A stretch of 64,000 nt of DNA from Armatimonadota bacterium (GCA_017303935.1 JAFLBD010000001.1:248001-312000); one strand, 5' to 3'. Counted from the stretch's first letter, positions 35,302 through 44,807 are shown. Made by a program: numbers and translations. Notes: a model not told the origin generated them from the letters alone.

Positions 35302-35940
35302 ATGAGACTTCTACCTCTAGGGCCGGCTGGTGTCAACCAGCGAATTGCCGAATTGGAAGCAAAAATCTCTTCTCTTGGAGGGCGCGACAAGCAGAACTCG
35401 TCGACACTTGCGCCGGTCGCTCCGGTCGGGCAATCCGAATTTGAAGGTGCTCTGGGCGGTGCAATAGGTAACGCATCGGGGCAGATCGCACCTTTGCGAC
35501 CAAACATGGGTGAATTGATGCCGACCAACGAACTCTCGGCAACCACCTTCCGCCCGATGATCCAAGCGGCGGCAGAAAGGCACGGGGTGGACCCACAACT
35601 CCTTGAGGCGCTAGTGAGTGTTGAAAGCAATTTCAATCCTAGGGCAACCTCCGGGGTCGGAGCGGCTGGTCTCACACAGCTGATGCCTGGTACGGCGAGA
35701 GCGCTCGGAGTGACGGACCCATACGATCCTCAACAAAGTTTGAACGGAGGAGCAAAGTATCTCAAGCAGATGCTGGATCAGTTCGGCGATTTGCCAACGG
35801 CTCTTGCTGCCTACAACGCTGGACCAGGAAATGTCCGCAAATACGGGGGAATTCCGCCGTTTGCTGAAACACAAAACTACGTACAAAAGGTGCAGTCAAA
35901 GTACGGGATTCTCGCCTCAAATACTGGTCAATCGCGATGA
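35302..35940 (+). CDS. Lytic transglycosylase (SLT domain) of the flagellar operon
   Basis: A ~90-residue disordered N-terminus is followed by a transglycosylase SLT domain with the catalytic Glu in ALVSVESNFNP, then GAAGLTQLMPGTARALGV, YDPQQSLNGGAKYLKQML and AYNAGPGNVRKYGG. No signal peptide is seen; the protein may be exported by the flagellar system, as FlgJ is. The likely job is opening peptidoglycan for the rod. It starts directly after the fliJ stop. Confidence 0.88.
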   Translation: MRLLPLGPAGVNQRIAELEAKISSLGGRDKQNSSTLAPVAPVGQSEFEGALGGAIGNASGQIAPLRPNMGELMPTNELSATTFRPMIQAAAERHGVDPQLLEALVSVESNFNPRATSGVGAAGLTQLMPGTARALGVTDPYDPQQSLNGGAKYLKQMLDQFGDLPTALAAYNAGPGNVRKYGGIPPFAETQNYVQKVQSKYGILASNTGQSR

Positions 35941-35963
35941 TTGAGCCGAAAATGAACTAAGCG

Positions 35964-36455
35964 ATGGCGAAATCCAAAGGCAAGATGATTCTGATTCTTC
36001 CCGTGCTGCTGATCTTGATCGGTGGTGGGGTTTTTGGTGCCGCCAAGATGGGGATGATCAAAATCCCAGGCATCACGCCGAAAAAGCTGGTCGGAATGTA
36101 CGGCAACAGCAAGATGTATGGCGACTCAAAAGACCCAAAGCTCGCCACGGATACCAAGCCGAAAGAAGCTCCGGCGCCAAAAACAAAACCGAAGCCTGTC
36201 GCCAAGAAGCCCAAGCCCACAGAAAGAATCGACCCTGCCCTTGGAGAAGAAGCGGTGGCAGAACTGTGGTCATCAATGGACCCGCCAAAAGTCGTCGCGA
36301 TTTTGGCCGACTGGGACGATACTTCTGCAGCTAAAGTACTCCGCAATATGGATGCCAAGAAGTCGGCTGCAATTCTCACTTTGCTGGACACAAAGCGTGC
36401 TAGCAAGATTACAAAGCAGATTCAAATTCAGTCTTCCCGCGTCGCACTCAATTAA
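35964..36455 (+). CDS. MotE/YlxF-like flagellar accessory protein
   Basis: The 163-residue protein has one N-terminal membrane helix (MILILPVLLILIGGGVFG), a Lys/Pro-rich linker (~residues 50-90) and a C-terminal domain with EAVAELWSSMDPPKVVAILADWDDTSAAKVLRNMDAKKSAAILTLLD. This resembles the magnesium transporter N-domain-like module of MotE, which acts as a chaperone for the stator protein MotC in alphaproteobacteria, and YlxF in Bacillus. Its place at the end of the flagellar operon supports a stator or export role, inferred only. Confidence 0.65.
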   Translation: MAKSKGKMILILPVLLILIGGGVFGAAKMGMIKIPGITPKKLVGMYGNSKMYGDSKDPKLATDTKPKEAPAPKTKPKPVAKKPKPTERIDPALGEEAVAELWSSMDPPKVVAILADWDDTSAAKVLRNMDAKKSAAILTLLDTKRASKITKQIQIQSSRVALN

Positions 36456-36477
36456 TTGCGTCAAAATTGGGGTTGCG

Positions 36478-37287
36478 ATGACGACCGTAACCGATTGGAG
36501 AGAAGCACCCACGGCCGAACTCGCCGTGCTTGGCGATCCGATCAGCCATTCTTGGTCGCCGAAAATGCAATCTGCAGCCCTAGCAAACCTGGGAATTGAT
36601 GATCGGTACGTCGCGATTCGAGTACCACTTTCTGAACTCATTCCGGCACTAAATCACCTCAAATCAATTGGCTACAAAGGTGTCAATCTCACTTCACCGC
36701 TGAAGCAAGCCGTCCACGAATGGGCCAATCTCGACGAATTCGCCAGCCGGTGCGGCTCCGCCAACACGGTTCGGATGAGCGACCGAAAGGGGACGACTAC
36801 GGATGGGATCGGGGTGGTAAACGCCATTCGTCATTATGGGATCCCTGCCGGCAACCGGGTATTGCTTTTGGGAGCTGGTGGAGCGGCAAGAGCTGCCGTC
36901 ACTGCGCTGAGTGAAACCGGAAATTTCGAGGTCAGCGTCTGGAACCGCTCAAGGGCCAACGCCGAGAAGATGCTGGCTGAGGTCCGTTCTAATGCCCGCC
37001 TTCTGGACGCACCGGACACCGACGGATTTGATGTCGTGCTTAATGCCACTTCGGCCTCTCACCAAGGCTCCCACATCGACATTCGATGGTCCGGCTCGGT
37101 TCGGCTGGCGATGGACATGGCCTATGGCGAGCAACCGACAGCATTCGTGAGTGACGCGACCAAGCACGGAATCCATGCCGTTGATGGGCGATATATGCTG
37201 GTTTATCAGGGAATAGTTGCACTTAAATTCTGGTATGGGGAGATCGATCCCGATCCCGAAGTCATGTTGAAAGCGGTGAACGCATGA
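36478..37287 (+). CDS. aroE: Shikimate dehydrogenase
   Basis: AroE reduces 3-dehydroshikimate with NADPH in chorismate synthesis. The N-terminal half has VLGDPISHSWSPKMQSAAL, GVNLTSPLKQAVH (catalytic Lys) and SANTV; the C-terminal half has the NADP-binding LLLGAGGAARAAVTAL and WNRSRANAEK. 269 residues from ATG 36478 matches family size. A longer frame starting at 36118 runs through motE-like coding in another frame and is rejected. The next gene overlaps by 4 bases. Confidence 0.93.
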   Translation: MTTVTDWREAPTAELAVLGDPISHSWSPKMQSAALANLGIDDRYVAIRVPLSELIPALNHLKSIGYKGVNLTSPLKQAVHEWANLDEFASRCGSANTVRMSDRKGTTTDGIGVVNAIRHYGIPAGNRVLLLGAGGAARAAVTALSETGNFEVSVWNRSRANAEKMLAEVRSNARLLDAPDTDGFDVVLNATSASHQGSHIDIRWSGSVRLAMDMAYGEQPTAFVSDATKHGIHAVDGRYMLVYQGIVALKFWYGEIDPDPEVMLKAVNA

Positions 37288-38216
37288 ATCTGATTGACGA
37301 CTCCAAAGCGTCGATTAGGCTCGCGGCAGAAGCTCTTCGGGCTGGCGAGTTGGTGGTGGTACCGACCGAAACGGTTTACGGATTGGCTTGTGATGCCAGC
37401 AATACCGACGCCATCCGCAAGGTCTTCAAGGCCAAAGGACGCCCGACATCAAATCCGTTGATCGCCCACGTTACTGGCCGGACGATGGCAGATCAACTCG
37501 TCGAGCAGTGGACGAAGATTGGTGCCCAACTCGCAGATGCGTTTTGGCCGGGCCCGATGACATTGGTGCTCCAAAAACGGTCCACAGTCTCAGACTTGCT
37601 GACCGCGGATGAACCCACAATTGCCGTCCGTTGCCCGGCACACCCAGTCTTTTTTGAGTTGATTCGCGAGTTTGGCGGACCGGTTGCCGCTCCTAGCGCA
37701 AATTCATACACGAGGCTTTCGCCGACCTCACTCACGTTACTTGAGCCGCGAATTCTGGAATCGGTGGCTTACGCGATTGACGGAGGCCCTTGCCAAGTCG
37801 GCATTGAATCGACGGTGGTCGATTGCACTGGCGATCGACCGATTGTCCTACGACCGGGAATGGTCTCTGCGGCGCAAATCGCATCGGTTGTCGGTTCAGA
37901 GCCAGATGTTCATTCTTCTGCTTCTCGGCGATCACCGGGCACCGCCAAGGAGCACTATCGCCCTTCGCGTCCAGTCCGAATCGTGCATCATCTTCAGCCG
38001 GGAGAAGTTGGGCTTTCATTCCATCGGGAGGCACCGGGGCAAATTTTGATGCCAATGGATGCTGTAGCCTATGCGCGCCGATTTTATGCAGCACTAGCAG
38101 AGGCGGACTTATTCGAGACGCACGAAATTCGCGTTGAAGCTCCTCCTAAAGAGCCGGAATGGGCCGCGATTTGGGATCGTCTGAGTCGGGCGGCTACCGC
38201 TTCGGATTTGCCCTAA
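37284..38216 (+). CDS. L-threonylcarbamoyladenylate synthase (Sua5 type)
   Basis: The enzyme makes threonylcarbamoyl-AMP for the universal t6A37 tRNA modification. An YrdC domain (residues 10-200) has VPTETVYGLACDA, KGRPTSNPLIAHV, WPGPMTL and RCPAHPV; the C-terminal extension (TAKEHYRPS... to residue ~300) is the Sua5 domain, so it is the long form (310 residues) rather than TsaC. The start overlaps the aroE stop (ATGA). Its last 23 bases overlap the convergent esterase gene. Confidence 0.92.
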   Translation: MNLIDDSKASIRLAAEALRAGELVVVPTETVYGLACDASNTDAIRKVFKAKGRPTSNPLIAHVTGRTMADQLVEQWTKIGAQLADAFWPGPMTLVLQKRSTVSDLLTADEPTIAVRCPAHPVFFELIREFGGPVAAPSANSYTRLSPTSLTLLEPRILESVAYAIDGGPCQVGIESTVVDCTGDRPIVLRPGMVSAAQIASVVGSEPDVHSSASRRSPGTAKEHYRPSRPVRIVHHLQPGEVGLSFHREAPGQILMPMDAVAYARRFYAALAEADLFETHEIRVEAPPKEPEWAAIWDRLSRAATASDLP

Positions 38217-39036
38217 AGAACTTCCACATGACTTCGGCGGTGTTGATCGGACCAGCCGAATTGCTCCAGTCGTGCTTCCAGCCAGTCAGGCTATAGAAGC
38301 TCACGCTCGCCCTGGCTCCCACATAGCTGGTGTGGGAATAGTTCGTCAATTTGGTGACCACAGGGGGAGACTTGATCCCTACCTTTGAGGCCCACCATTT
38401 GGCGGCGTCCGGCGCGGAAATTCCAGCAACGAGTGCCTGATCCTTTGGATCGTAGGCCACAACGTTATCTGCGGTGCCGTGTACGAAGATCGCCGATACC
38501 GGTCGCTTCGGAACATCGACGTAAGTAGGTTTGGTGCGGCCACTCGCCACCAATCCGGAAGCGGCGCCGATCGCCGCGATGGTTTCGGAGTATTTTCCAC
38601 CTAGAGCGGCGGACATCATTGCACCATTCGAGTGCCCGCAGACATAGATTCGCTTCGGATCAACGGGATATTCGGACTTTGCACGTTTGAGCAGTTCGCC
38701 AAAGTAGCCGAGATCATCCACGCCAGCTCGGCCAAGATTGATAAATCCGCAATTCCAGGCTTGTGGCTTGCCATAGCCTTCTGGCGCCATCAAGATGAAT
38801 CCTTCGCGCTGCGCCAGTTTCTCGAAACCGGAGTAGCCCATGATGTTCCTGGCATTTCCTGTGAAGCCATGAATCAATATGACAAGCGGGAGCTTTTTGC
38901 CAGAAGTGATCGCCTGTGGAAGGGTCACGACGCACTCTCTGTTCTCAGTTGCGAATTGAAAATCTAGCTTCGATAAGCCGGGAGCGAGCTTGGGCGATCC
39001 CGAAACAATCAGGCTGAGCAAAAGGGAATTGATCAT
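38194..39036 (-). CDS. Exported polyhydroxybutyrate depolymerase / feruloyl-esterase-like hydrolase
   Basis: This alpha/beta hydrolase (about 280 residues) has the oxyanion HGFTGNARNI near residue 54, the nucleophile motif GHSNGAMMSAAL, then FVHGTADNVVAYDP (likely catalytic Asp) and a late His in GWKHDWSN. It matches the LpqC/PHB depolymerase-like esterase group. A short hydrophobic N-terminus (MINSLLLSLIVSG) suggests export. The true substrate is unknown. It overlaps the end of the Sua5 gene. Confidence 0.78.
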   Translation of the reverse strand: MINSLLLSLIVSGSPKLAPGLSKLDFQFATENRECVVTLPQAITSGKKLPLVILIHGFTGNARNIMGYSGFEKLAQREGFILMAPEGYGKPQAWNCGFINLGRAGVDDLGYFGELLKRAKSEYPVDPKRIYVCGHSNGAMMSAALGGKYSETIAAIGAASGLVASGRTKPTYVDVPKRPVSAIFVHGTADNVVAYDPKDQALVAGISAPDAAKWWASKVGIKSPPVVTKLTNYSHTSYVGARASVSFYSLTGWKHDWSNSAGPINTAEVMWKFFRANPKR

Positions 39037-39046
39037 GATGTTGTGC

Positions 39047-39904
39047 CTATTTTGCCCAAAGCTTCCACGCCGCCATCATCTTGTCTTGCGGGGTTGTTCG
39101 GGCTCGCAGATTGAGCACATCGTACCCATTTAATTCGATTTTCTCAAGAATTTTGGAATAGAGCTCGCGAGCGAGCGCGACGCCAAATCGCACTTCTTCA
39201 CCGAGCATCGGAATTGCGGCATCGGAACGGTCGAATAACTGCCTCGCACGATCTATCTGGAACTTCATCATCCTGATGAATTCAGGCGACACGTTTGACC
39301 CGGCAATCATCGACTCGGAGACATTGAATTCTTCCAGCTCAGCCTGCGGAATGTAGATTCTGCCTCGGGCATAGTCTTCGCCGACATCGCGCAAGAAGTT
39401 CGTGAGTTGCATCGCTTCTCCAAGAGCGGTCGCGCCTTCGATGGTTTCGGGTGTCAGATCGGCTTCGAGTACGTAGAGCATCATCAAGCCGACAGCAACT
39501 GCGCTTCCTCGCATGTAGTTTTGCAATTCAGCATAGGTCTTGTAACGACTGACCGTCAGATCGGACTCCATCGCATCCAGGAATACGGTGGGTTCTTCGA
39601 GCGGAATTTTGGTTTCGCGCAGCACGTCGGCAAAGGCGCGCAGCGAAGGAAAGGAGGGTGGAACGCCGTAGTGCGCGGCCATTAATTCCTGCCTGTACTG
39701 CCGCAGAAGGTTCGCCGAGTCCTCCGCAGAAAGAGTTCCAGGATTGTCCACCCATTCGTCAGGAACGCGAACAAAACCATAGACGGCATCCACCCGCCGG
39801 CGCACTTCCTTGGGCAATCGCCGAGAAGCAAAGTAATAAGTCGTCCCGAACTTACGGTGGAGCCTGGAGCATTCAAGAAAGTCGGATTCGGATGCAAACG
39901 GCAT
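39047..39904 (-). CDS. Squalene/phytoene synthase family protein
   Basis: The 285-residue enzyme belongs to the head-to-head prenyl synthase family that couples two farnesyl or geranylgeranyl diphosphates. Asp-rich motifs are present: VRVPDEWVDN and NFLRDVGEDYARGRIYIP. Substrate could be squalene (hopanoids) or phytoene (carotenoids); no downstream desaturase or cyclase gene lies nearby to choose between them. It overlaps the acyltransferase gene by one base and precedes the esterase gene by 10. Confidence 0.88.
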   Translation of the reverse strand: MPFASESDFLECSRLHRKFGTTYYFASRRLPKEVRRRVDAVYGFVRVPDEWVDNPGTLSAEDSANLLRQYRQELMAAHYGVPPSFPSLRAFADVLRETKIPLEEPTVFLDAMESDLTVSRYKTYAELQNYMRGSAVAVGLMMLYVLEADLTPETIEGATALGEAMQLTNFLRDVGEDYARGRIYIPQAELEEFNVSESMIAGSNVSPEFIRMMKFQIDRARQLFDRSDAAIPMLGEEVRFGVALARELYSKILEKIELNGYDVLNLRARTTPQDKMMAAWKLWAK

Positions 39905-40563
39905 TACTTCTTTCCAAACTTACTACGCATATCCCAGCGTTCGTTGACGTCTTTGGTACCGTGAACGAGCACCGGTAATTCAGGAATCATGTTAGCACGT
40001 GATCGCGCGATTTCCAGCGCTGCGACGAGGCCATCTCTCGGGTCTTGATCCTGTTTGATTGCTTCCCCGAAGTGCAAAATTGCCTCAGGACGTTCGTGCA
40101 TCGAAAGCTCGTAGTAAATTCCGACAGGAATCAGCGTCAAGTCTGGCACCGCCTTCTGGATCAGTTCAATCGCTCCACCGAGCGGCAGAATTTCAGGAGG
40201 GCGATGCAGTTGTTGCTCCGCAAACAGCACTAGGGAAGTCCCACTTTTCATCAAGCGAATTGTTTCTCGGATCGTTTTGAACCGAACCTCGGGGCGATCG
40301 AGAGGAAAGGGCATTCCGCCGATTTTTGCAAACTGAGGAAAGCTGTCGAACTCTTGAATCCAATCGACAGAAACCTTTTTGAGCTTCGTGATGGCATGGA
40401 ACATCAGGTAGCCATCGTGCCAGCCGTGATGGGTGCAAATGAAGATCACAGGGCCGGGCGGCATCGCCGGTTCGTTCCAATACACCGTATGGAATCTAGC
40501 CCGGACGGTGTTGCGGATCATTTTTCCGACGAGTTTTCCAACGATCCCTTGTTCCTGCCCCAC
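39904..40563 (-). CDS. Lysophospholipid acyltransferase family protein
   Basis: A 219-residue PlsC-like acyltransferase with the catalytic His-x4-Asp in CTHHGWHDGY, a second block GGMPFPLDRPEVRF, FAEQQLHRP (family block III) and LTLIPVGIYYE (block IV). Such enzymes acylate glycerolipids, ornithine lipids or glycolipids. The GTG start follows AGAGG by about 7 bases. A carotenoid or hopanoid acyltransferase role is possible because of the neighbouring synthase, but not shown. Confidence 0.8.
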   Translation of the reverse strand: MGQEQGIVGKLVGKMIRNTVRARFHTVYWNEPAMPPGPVIFICTHHGWHDGYLMFHAITKLKKVSVDWIQEFDSFPQFAKIGGMPFPLDRPEVRFKTIRETIRLMKSGTSLVLFAEQQLHRPPEILPLGGAIELIQKAVPDLTLIPVGIYYELSMHERPEAILHFGEAIKQDQDPRDGLVAALEIARSRANMIPELPVLVHGTKDVNERWDMRSKFGKK

Positions 40564-40609
40564 AAGAATGCCTCTACGATTCTAGATTCAATACAGTTGC
40601 CAAGCTCGG

Positions 40610-40622
40610 TAAACTCTCACCT
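40610..40622 (+). promoter_or_regulatory. Candidate leaderless -10 box of mgtE
   Basis: TAAACT (40610-40615) lies 7 bases before ATG 40623; no ribosome-binding site is visible between them. Confidence 0.35.
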
Positions 40623-41990
40623 ATGCTCACCAAGGACCTAGAAAACTTTGTAGAACAATTGCGGTCCTTGGTTCGGAACCAAGATTCTGGCGTCATTACG
40701 GAATCGCTAGAAGGCATTTTGCCCGAAGACCTTGCTGAAGGTGTGTCGCGGCTCCAGTCGGACGAAGCGATCACGATTCTAAGCGCGCTTGACCCGGAAG
40801 TGGCGGGCTATGTTTTAGTGGAACTCCCCACCGAGACAGCGCGGGAGATCATGAACGAGCTCCCGGACTACGCCTTGGCGCACTACCTCGATGTGCTGCC
40901 GATGGACGACGCGCTCGAACTGCGAGAAGAGCTTGGTCCTGAGCGGTTTGAAGATCTCCTCGAGATCATTCCAAAGGAAGACGCGCAAGAGCTTCGACGA
41001 TTGCTGGCGTATCCCGAAGGCACCGTCGGGCGGTTGATGACCGAGCGCTTCTTTGAAGTTTCTCCCGAAACAACCGTTTCGCAATTGTTGGAAGACATTC
41101 GAAACGCTTCCGATGAAAAGTACGAGACAGTCAACGACATCTATGTGCTCTCGCAGGATCGGCACTTGCTCGGGGTGTTCAGCCTCCGAAAGGCGATCCG
41201 CTCGCCACTTTCGACGCCAGCGTCTGAACTGATGCGCGAGGAAGTTGTGACATGCAATGCCTCCGATACGGCAGAAGCCTCCGCGCGGTCCATGGCGAGA
41301 TATGGATTCTATGCGCTACCAGTTTTGGATGGACGTGGACGAATTGTTGGCATCTTCACGGGTGACGACGCTCAGACCGTTCTGCGCGAAGAAGAAACCC
41401 GCGACATTGAAAGTTTGGGTGCGGTTTCGGGTGATGCGGAGCCTTACTTGTCGATCGGCGTCTTAAAAATGGCTTGGAAGCGACTGCCTTGGCTCTTCGC
41501 ACTGTTCATCGCTGAGACGGCCACGGGTTCGGTCATGCGTCGATACGGTGGCGACGGCGCAATCGCTGGATATCTATTCTTCTTGCCACTGATTCTTGGC
41601 GCGGGTGGGAACAGCGGCTCCCAAGCCACGACGATGATCACTCGTGGTCTGGCGGTGGGTAATGTTCGCACAAAAGATTGGCTGCTGATCGCCAGAAAGG
41701 AATTCCTCACTGCCTTGATCGTGGGCACCTCATTGGGACTAGCTGGCATGCTGAGGTCGATTTTTTGGGGGGCAGAACCCGCGCTGATGTACTCCATTGG
41801 CTGTGCGCTCCCCGCCATCGTGCTCTGGGCGACCGCAGTCGGCGGATTGCTTCCGCTGGGAGCGAAGCGACTCGGCATCGACCCCGCCGTGATGAGCGCG
41901 CCGTTCATCAGCACCTTTGTCGATGCGACAGGTTTGATCATCTATTTTGAGATCGTGAAAGCATTTTTCGGCGGAAAATTGCCTATTTGA
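40623..41990 (+). CDS. mgtE: Magnesium transporter MgtE
   Basis: MgtE is a Mg2+ channel gated by its cytoplasmic domains. The N-terminal helical domain (to ~residue 135) contains LPEDLAEGVSRLQSDEAITILSAL-like heptads, two CBS motifs follow (RLMTERFFEVSPETTV.., SELMREEVVTCNASDTAE..), and the transmembrane region carries the pore motif GAGGNSGSQATTM and APFISTFVDATGLIIYF. 455 residues is typical. Confidence 0.93.
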   Translation: MLTKDLENFVEQLRSLVRNQDSGVITESLEGILPEDLAEGVSRLQSDEAITILSALDPEVAGYVLVELPTETAREIMNELPDYALAHYLDVLPMDDALELREELGPERFEDLLEIIPKEDAQELRRLLAYPEGTVGRLMTERFFEVSPETTVSQLLEDIRNASDEKYETVNDIYVLSQDRHLLGVFSLRKAIRSPLSTPASELMREEVVTCNASDTAEASARSMARYGFYALPVLDGRGRIVGIFTGDDAQTVLREEETRDIESLGAVSGDAEPYLSIGVLKMAWKRLPWLFALFIAETATGSVMRRYGGDGAIAGYLFFLPLILGAGGNSGSQATTMITRGLAVGNVRTKDWLLIARKEFLTALIVGTSLGLAGMLRSIFWGAEPALMYSIGCALPAIVLWATAVGGLLPLGAKRLGIDPAVMSAPFISTFVDATGLIIYFEIVKAFFGGKLPI

Positions 41991-41999
41991 CCGCAAGCC

Positions 42000-42026
42000 T
42001 AATAATCACCAAAATTCAGCCGAAAA
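42000..42026 (+). promoter_or_regulatory. Sigma-28-like promoter of the chemoreceptor gene
   Basis: TAATAATC (42000-42007), 11 bases, then GCCGAAAA (42019-42026) match the flagellar sigma-28 consensus with seven of eight bases in the -10. The chemoreceptor ATG is 48 bases further down with GGGG before it. A FliA gene is not in the window. Confidence 0.5.
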
Positions 42027-42074
42027 TTCCCGTAGAGAACTCGCACTCGCGAATTCACTAGCTGGGGAAAACGC

Positions 42075-44015
42075 ATGAAGTGGTTTAAGGATCTATCGAT
42101 CAAGAGCAAGTTGATCGTTTCGTTTGGGGTTTTACAGGCTGTCGTCCTGATTCTCGGAATTTACAGTATTCACTCGATCAAAGAAGTGGATGACGGTTTG
42201 ATGACTGTGTACAACGACCGAGTTGTACCGCTCAATCAACTCAAAATTGTCTCCGATGCCTACGCGGTCAACGTTGTTGACGCAACACACAAGGTGTGTT
42301 TCGGCGGTTTTACTCCTGCTGAAGGTGCGGAGAACATCGCGAATGCTAAGACTCTTATTGACAAGAATTGGAAGGAGTACTTATCGACCTCGCTGACGCC
42401 AGAAGAAGCAAAGCTCGTGGAAGAAGCGAAAACGATGGAAGGTGCCGCCAAAGAAGTCACCGACAAAATCGAATCGTTGATGAAGTCGGGCAACATCAAA
42501 GAGCTGAATAAGATTCGCGAAACAGAGATGTACCCAAAGATCGATCCTCTTACAGGGAAGATTACGGAGCTCGCTGACTTGCAAGTGCGCGTCGCCAAGG
42601 CTGAATATACAAGTGCACAAGGCGTCTTTAAAGAAAGTACTGCAATTTCGATCGGGTTGCTGATCTTCGCAATCGGCTTTGGATTTGGAATCGCACGATT
42701 CTTGGCGAAGGACATGTCTGGTGCAATGAACAGTGTCCGAAGTCAACTCGACTTCTTGACCGAGAATGAGGTCAAAGGAATTCGTTCCGGTCTGGCGTCG
42801 CTCGCAAGCGGCAATCTCACTCACAAGGTTTATCCGAGTTCAAAGTCGGTCGAAGTGAATCGAAAGGACGAGTTTGGCGGATTGAGCGAGACACTCAACA
42901 CTGTTGTTGGGGAAGTTTCGCTGGCAATCGAAAGCTACGAGACTGCACGAGGATCGCTTTCTGAAGCGCTTCGCGAAGTTCAAACCGCATCCGAAACCGT
43001 GATGGCAGCTAGCGAATCGCTCGGTGCACAATCGGCACAGGTTGCAGAATCTTCGAATGGCTTGACCCAAGCAGTGAGCCAAGTCGCCGCATCGACGGAA
43101 GAATCCGCGATCGCAACGACTCGAATCGCAGAAGCTAACAGCCAACTCGCCTACAACGCAACCACCGCTGCTGATCGAATTCAGCAGATGTCGGAGGCGA
43201 TGGAAACCGTCGCCGGTCAAGCTCACGAACAGATCGAGGCTTTGACCGAAACGAAGGTTGGCATGGAATTGGCCGTGGCCAATGTGGAACGAACCACCAA
43301 GGGTGTCAGCGAAATTCGAACCCAAATCGATGGAACATCGACCGCTGTTCGAGCGCTCGGTGAAAAGGGACAACAGATTGGTGAGATCGTTAAGACCATC
43401 CAAGATATCGCTGAACAAACCAACTTGTTGGCATTGAACGCAGCTATCGAAGCCGCCCGCGCTGGTGATGCCGGACGAGGCTTTGCAGTGGTGGCAGACG
43501 AAGTTCGCAAGCTGGCAGAACGAGCAAGCTCGGCCTCGGGCGAAATCAGCGAATTGATCGCGAGCGTCCAAGCTGACGTGGCCCACTCCGTGTCGGCAAC
43601 CGAATCGACCCAGAACGAAGTCACCGAACTTGATAAGGCCGCCATCGAAATGGGCGAGACCTTCGCTGGATTGGTTGGCTACATCGAGAAGGTGGCAGCC
43701 GCCGTCGAGTCGAACACGACCGCGATTCAGCACGCGAACAAACTCTCCGGAGAGGTTCTCTCGCAGATCGGATCGGTCAATGAACTTAGCGAAGCGACCG
43801 CAGCCACCGCTCAAGAATTGAGCGCAACTTCGGAAGAGAACGCAGCTTCGGCCGAAGAGATGAGCGCATCGGTTCACGAACAGCTGAATTCAATCGAAGA
43901 ATTGAAGCAGATGTCTGGCGATTTGGCCCAATTGGCAGAATCGCTTAACCAGACCGTCAGCAAGTTCGAACTTGAATCAGGATCGTCGCGAGGCGATTAC
44001 CTCAAGGTCGCGTAA
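42075..44015 (+). CDS. Methyl-accepting chemotaxis protein
   Basis: The 646-residue transmembrane receptor has helix TM1 at about residues 12-34, a ~155-residue periplasmic four-helix bundle (4HB_MCP-like), TM2 near 195-212 ([19 protein letters not shown]), a HAMP-like linker, and a long cytoplasmic coiled coil with the conserved hairpin tip [36 protein letters not shown]. Many Glu/Gln-rich stretches are potential methylation sites. There is no C-terminal CheR-binding pentapeptide. The ligand is unknown. It sits outside the flagellar operon but has its own sigma-28-like promoter and strong terminator. Confidence 0.92.
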   Translation: MKWFKDLSIKSKLIVSFGVLQAVVLILGIYSIHSIKEVDDGLMTVYNDRVVPLNQLKIVSDAYAVNVVDATHKVCFGGFTPAEGAENIANAKTLIDKNWKEYLSTSLTPEEAKLVEEAKTMEGAAKEVTDKIESLMKSGNIKELNKIRETEMYPKIDPLTGKITELADLQVRVAKAEYTSAQGVFKESTAISIGLLIFAIGFGFGIARFLAKDMSGAMNSVRSQLDFLTENEVKGIRSGLASLASGNLTHKVYPSSKSVEVNRKDEFGGLSETLNTVVGEVSLAIESYETARGSLSEALREVQTASETVMAASESLGAQSAQVAESSNGLTQAVSQVAASTEESAIATTRIAEANSQLAYNATTAADRIQQMSEAMETVAGQAHEQIEALTETKVGMELAVANVERTTKGVSEIRTQIDGTSTAVRALGEKGQQIGEIVKTIQDIAEQTNLLALNAAIEAARAGDAGRGFAVVADEVRKLAERASSASGEISELIASVQADVAHSVSATESTQNEVTELDKAAIEMGETFAGLVGYIEKVAAAVESNTTAIQHANKLSGEVLSQIGSVNELSEATAATAQELSATSEENAASAEEMSASVHEQLNSIEELKQMSGDLAQLAESLNQTVSKFELESGSSRGDYLKVA

Positions 44016-44037
44016 GCCAAGTCCCGGCTCAGTTGAT

Positions 44038-44074
44038 GCTCGCCAAACCGATCTTCGGTTTGGCGAGCTTTTTC
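44038..44074 (+). terminator. Rho-independent terminator of the chemoreceptor gene
   Basis: A perfect 14-bp stem (GCTCGCCAAACCGA with its complement; 44038-44051 and 44055-44068, loop TCT) is followed by TTTTTC. Confidence 0.9.
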
Positions 44075-44121
44075 GTTTGGTTGTAGAATAGTTTTAGTCA
44101 TTTTGACCGAGAGAATTTGCC

Positions 44122-44628
44122 ATGCCCGAAGAACTGAACCCGCTGCTGTTAGGAATCATCATTGGATGGTTGATCCAATTTGTGATGGATTGGCTGTTTT
44201 GGCGACGCGGAAATGCGCGGCGATCAGAAGAAGATATCGTGGCCGCCTACCAAGCCTCAGCCGGAACTCAGACCAGTGCTCCGATTGCTGAACCTGCCAT
44301 CGTCTCCGAGCGAGACGCCTTGCGCAAGGAAGTGGATCGCCTGCGCGCCGAGCTCAAGTCACTGGAATCTGGCGCAGGAATGCACGAAGTGGCCCCAGCA
44401 GAACCGGTCAGCGACGGCCGGCACAAAGATCGGCTCGAAAAAATCGACGGCATCGGCCCGGTTTTCGAGCGCAAACTTTGGGATGCGGGCATTCTGACCT
44501 TTGCCGATTTGGCCGCAACCTCGGCAGAGCGCGTGATTGAAGTGATTCAGCCCGAAAAGTGGCAAAAAGTGGATGCTGCAGCTTGGATCGCAGAGTCTGC
44601 CGAATTCGCTTCTGGAGCCAAAAAGTGA
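44122..44628 (+). CDS. Membrane-anchored helix-hairpin-helix protein
   Basis: A short N-terminal hydrophobic segment (LLLGIIIGWLIQFVMDWLFW, about residues 8-27) anchors a 168-residue protein. A Glu-rich linker and a predicted coiled coil (~residues 60-85) are followed by DRLEKIDGIGPVFERKLWDAGILTFADLAATSAERV, a helix-hairpin-helix / SAM-like fold as in many ribosomal L21-associated and membrane-bound 'KID-containing' proteins. Nucleic-acid or protein binding is possible; no function is known. The gene overlaps the next small gene by GTGA. Confidence 0.65.
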   Translation: MPEELNPLLLGIIIGWLIQFVMDWLFWRRGNARRSEEDIVAAYQASAGTQTSAPIAEPAIVSERDALRKEVDRLRAELKSLESGAGMHEVAPAEPVSDGRHKDRLEKIDGIGPVFERKLWDAGILTFADLAATSAERVIEVIQPEKWQKVDAAAWIAESAEFASGAKK

Positions 44629-44807
44629 TTCGGAACCACACTCTGGACGAGGTCTTTCGCTACGACGTCCTAAAGCGGCTGATCTTGGCGATATTGGTCG
44701 GCGCATGGATCTGGATCTCAGTGCCGTGGACCAGCTACGGCACGGTCACATCGAAGTCTGGTGGAGATTCGCACGGGTCCGAATCCGCTGGCAAGCACGG
44801 CCACTGA
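44625..44807 (+). CDS. Small single-pass membrane protein, unknown
   Basis: The start GTG 44625 overlaps the stop of the HhH gene (GTGA), so the two are co-translated. The 60-residue product has one hydrophobic segment (LKRLILAILVGAWIWISVPW) and a His/Ser/Gly-rich tail ending HGSESAGKHGH. I recognise no family; the overlap makes real translation likely. Confidence 0.55.
   Translation: MIRNHTLDEVFRYDVLKRLILAILVGAWIWISVPWTSYGTVTSKSGGDSHGSESAGKHGH

Noticed and set aside
36118-36477. Extended N-terminus for aroE
   Set aside because: This stretch is the coding DNA of the MotE-like gene in another frame; aroE homology begins at the ATG 36478.
42840-43877. 345-residue minus-strand frame opposite the chemoreceptor
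   Set aside because: Shadow of the conserved chemoreceptor coiled coil; no start signal, no protein-like pattern.
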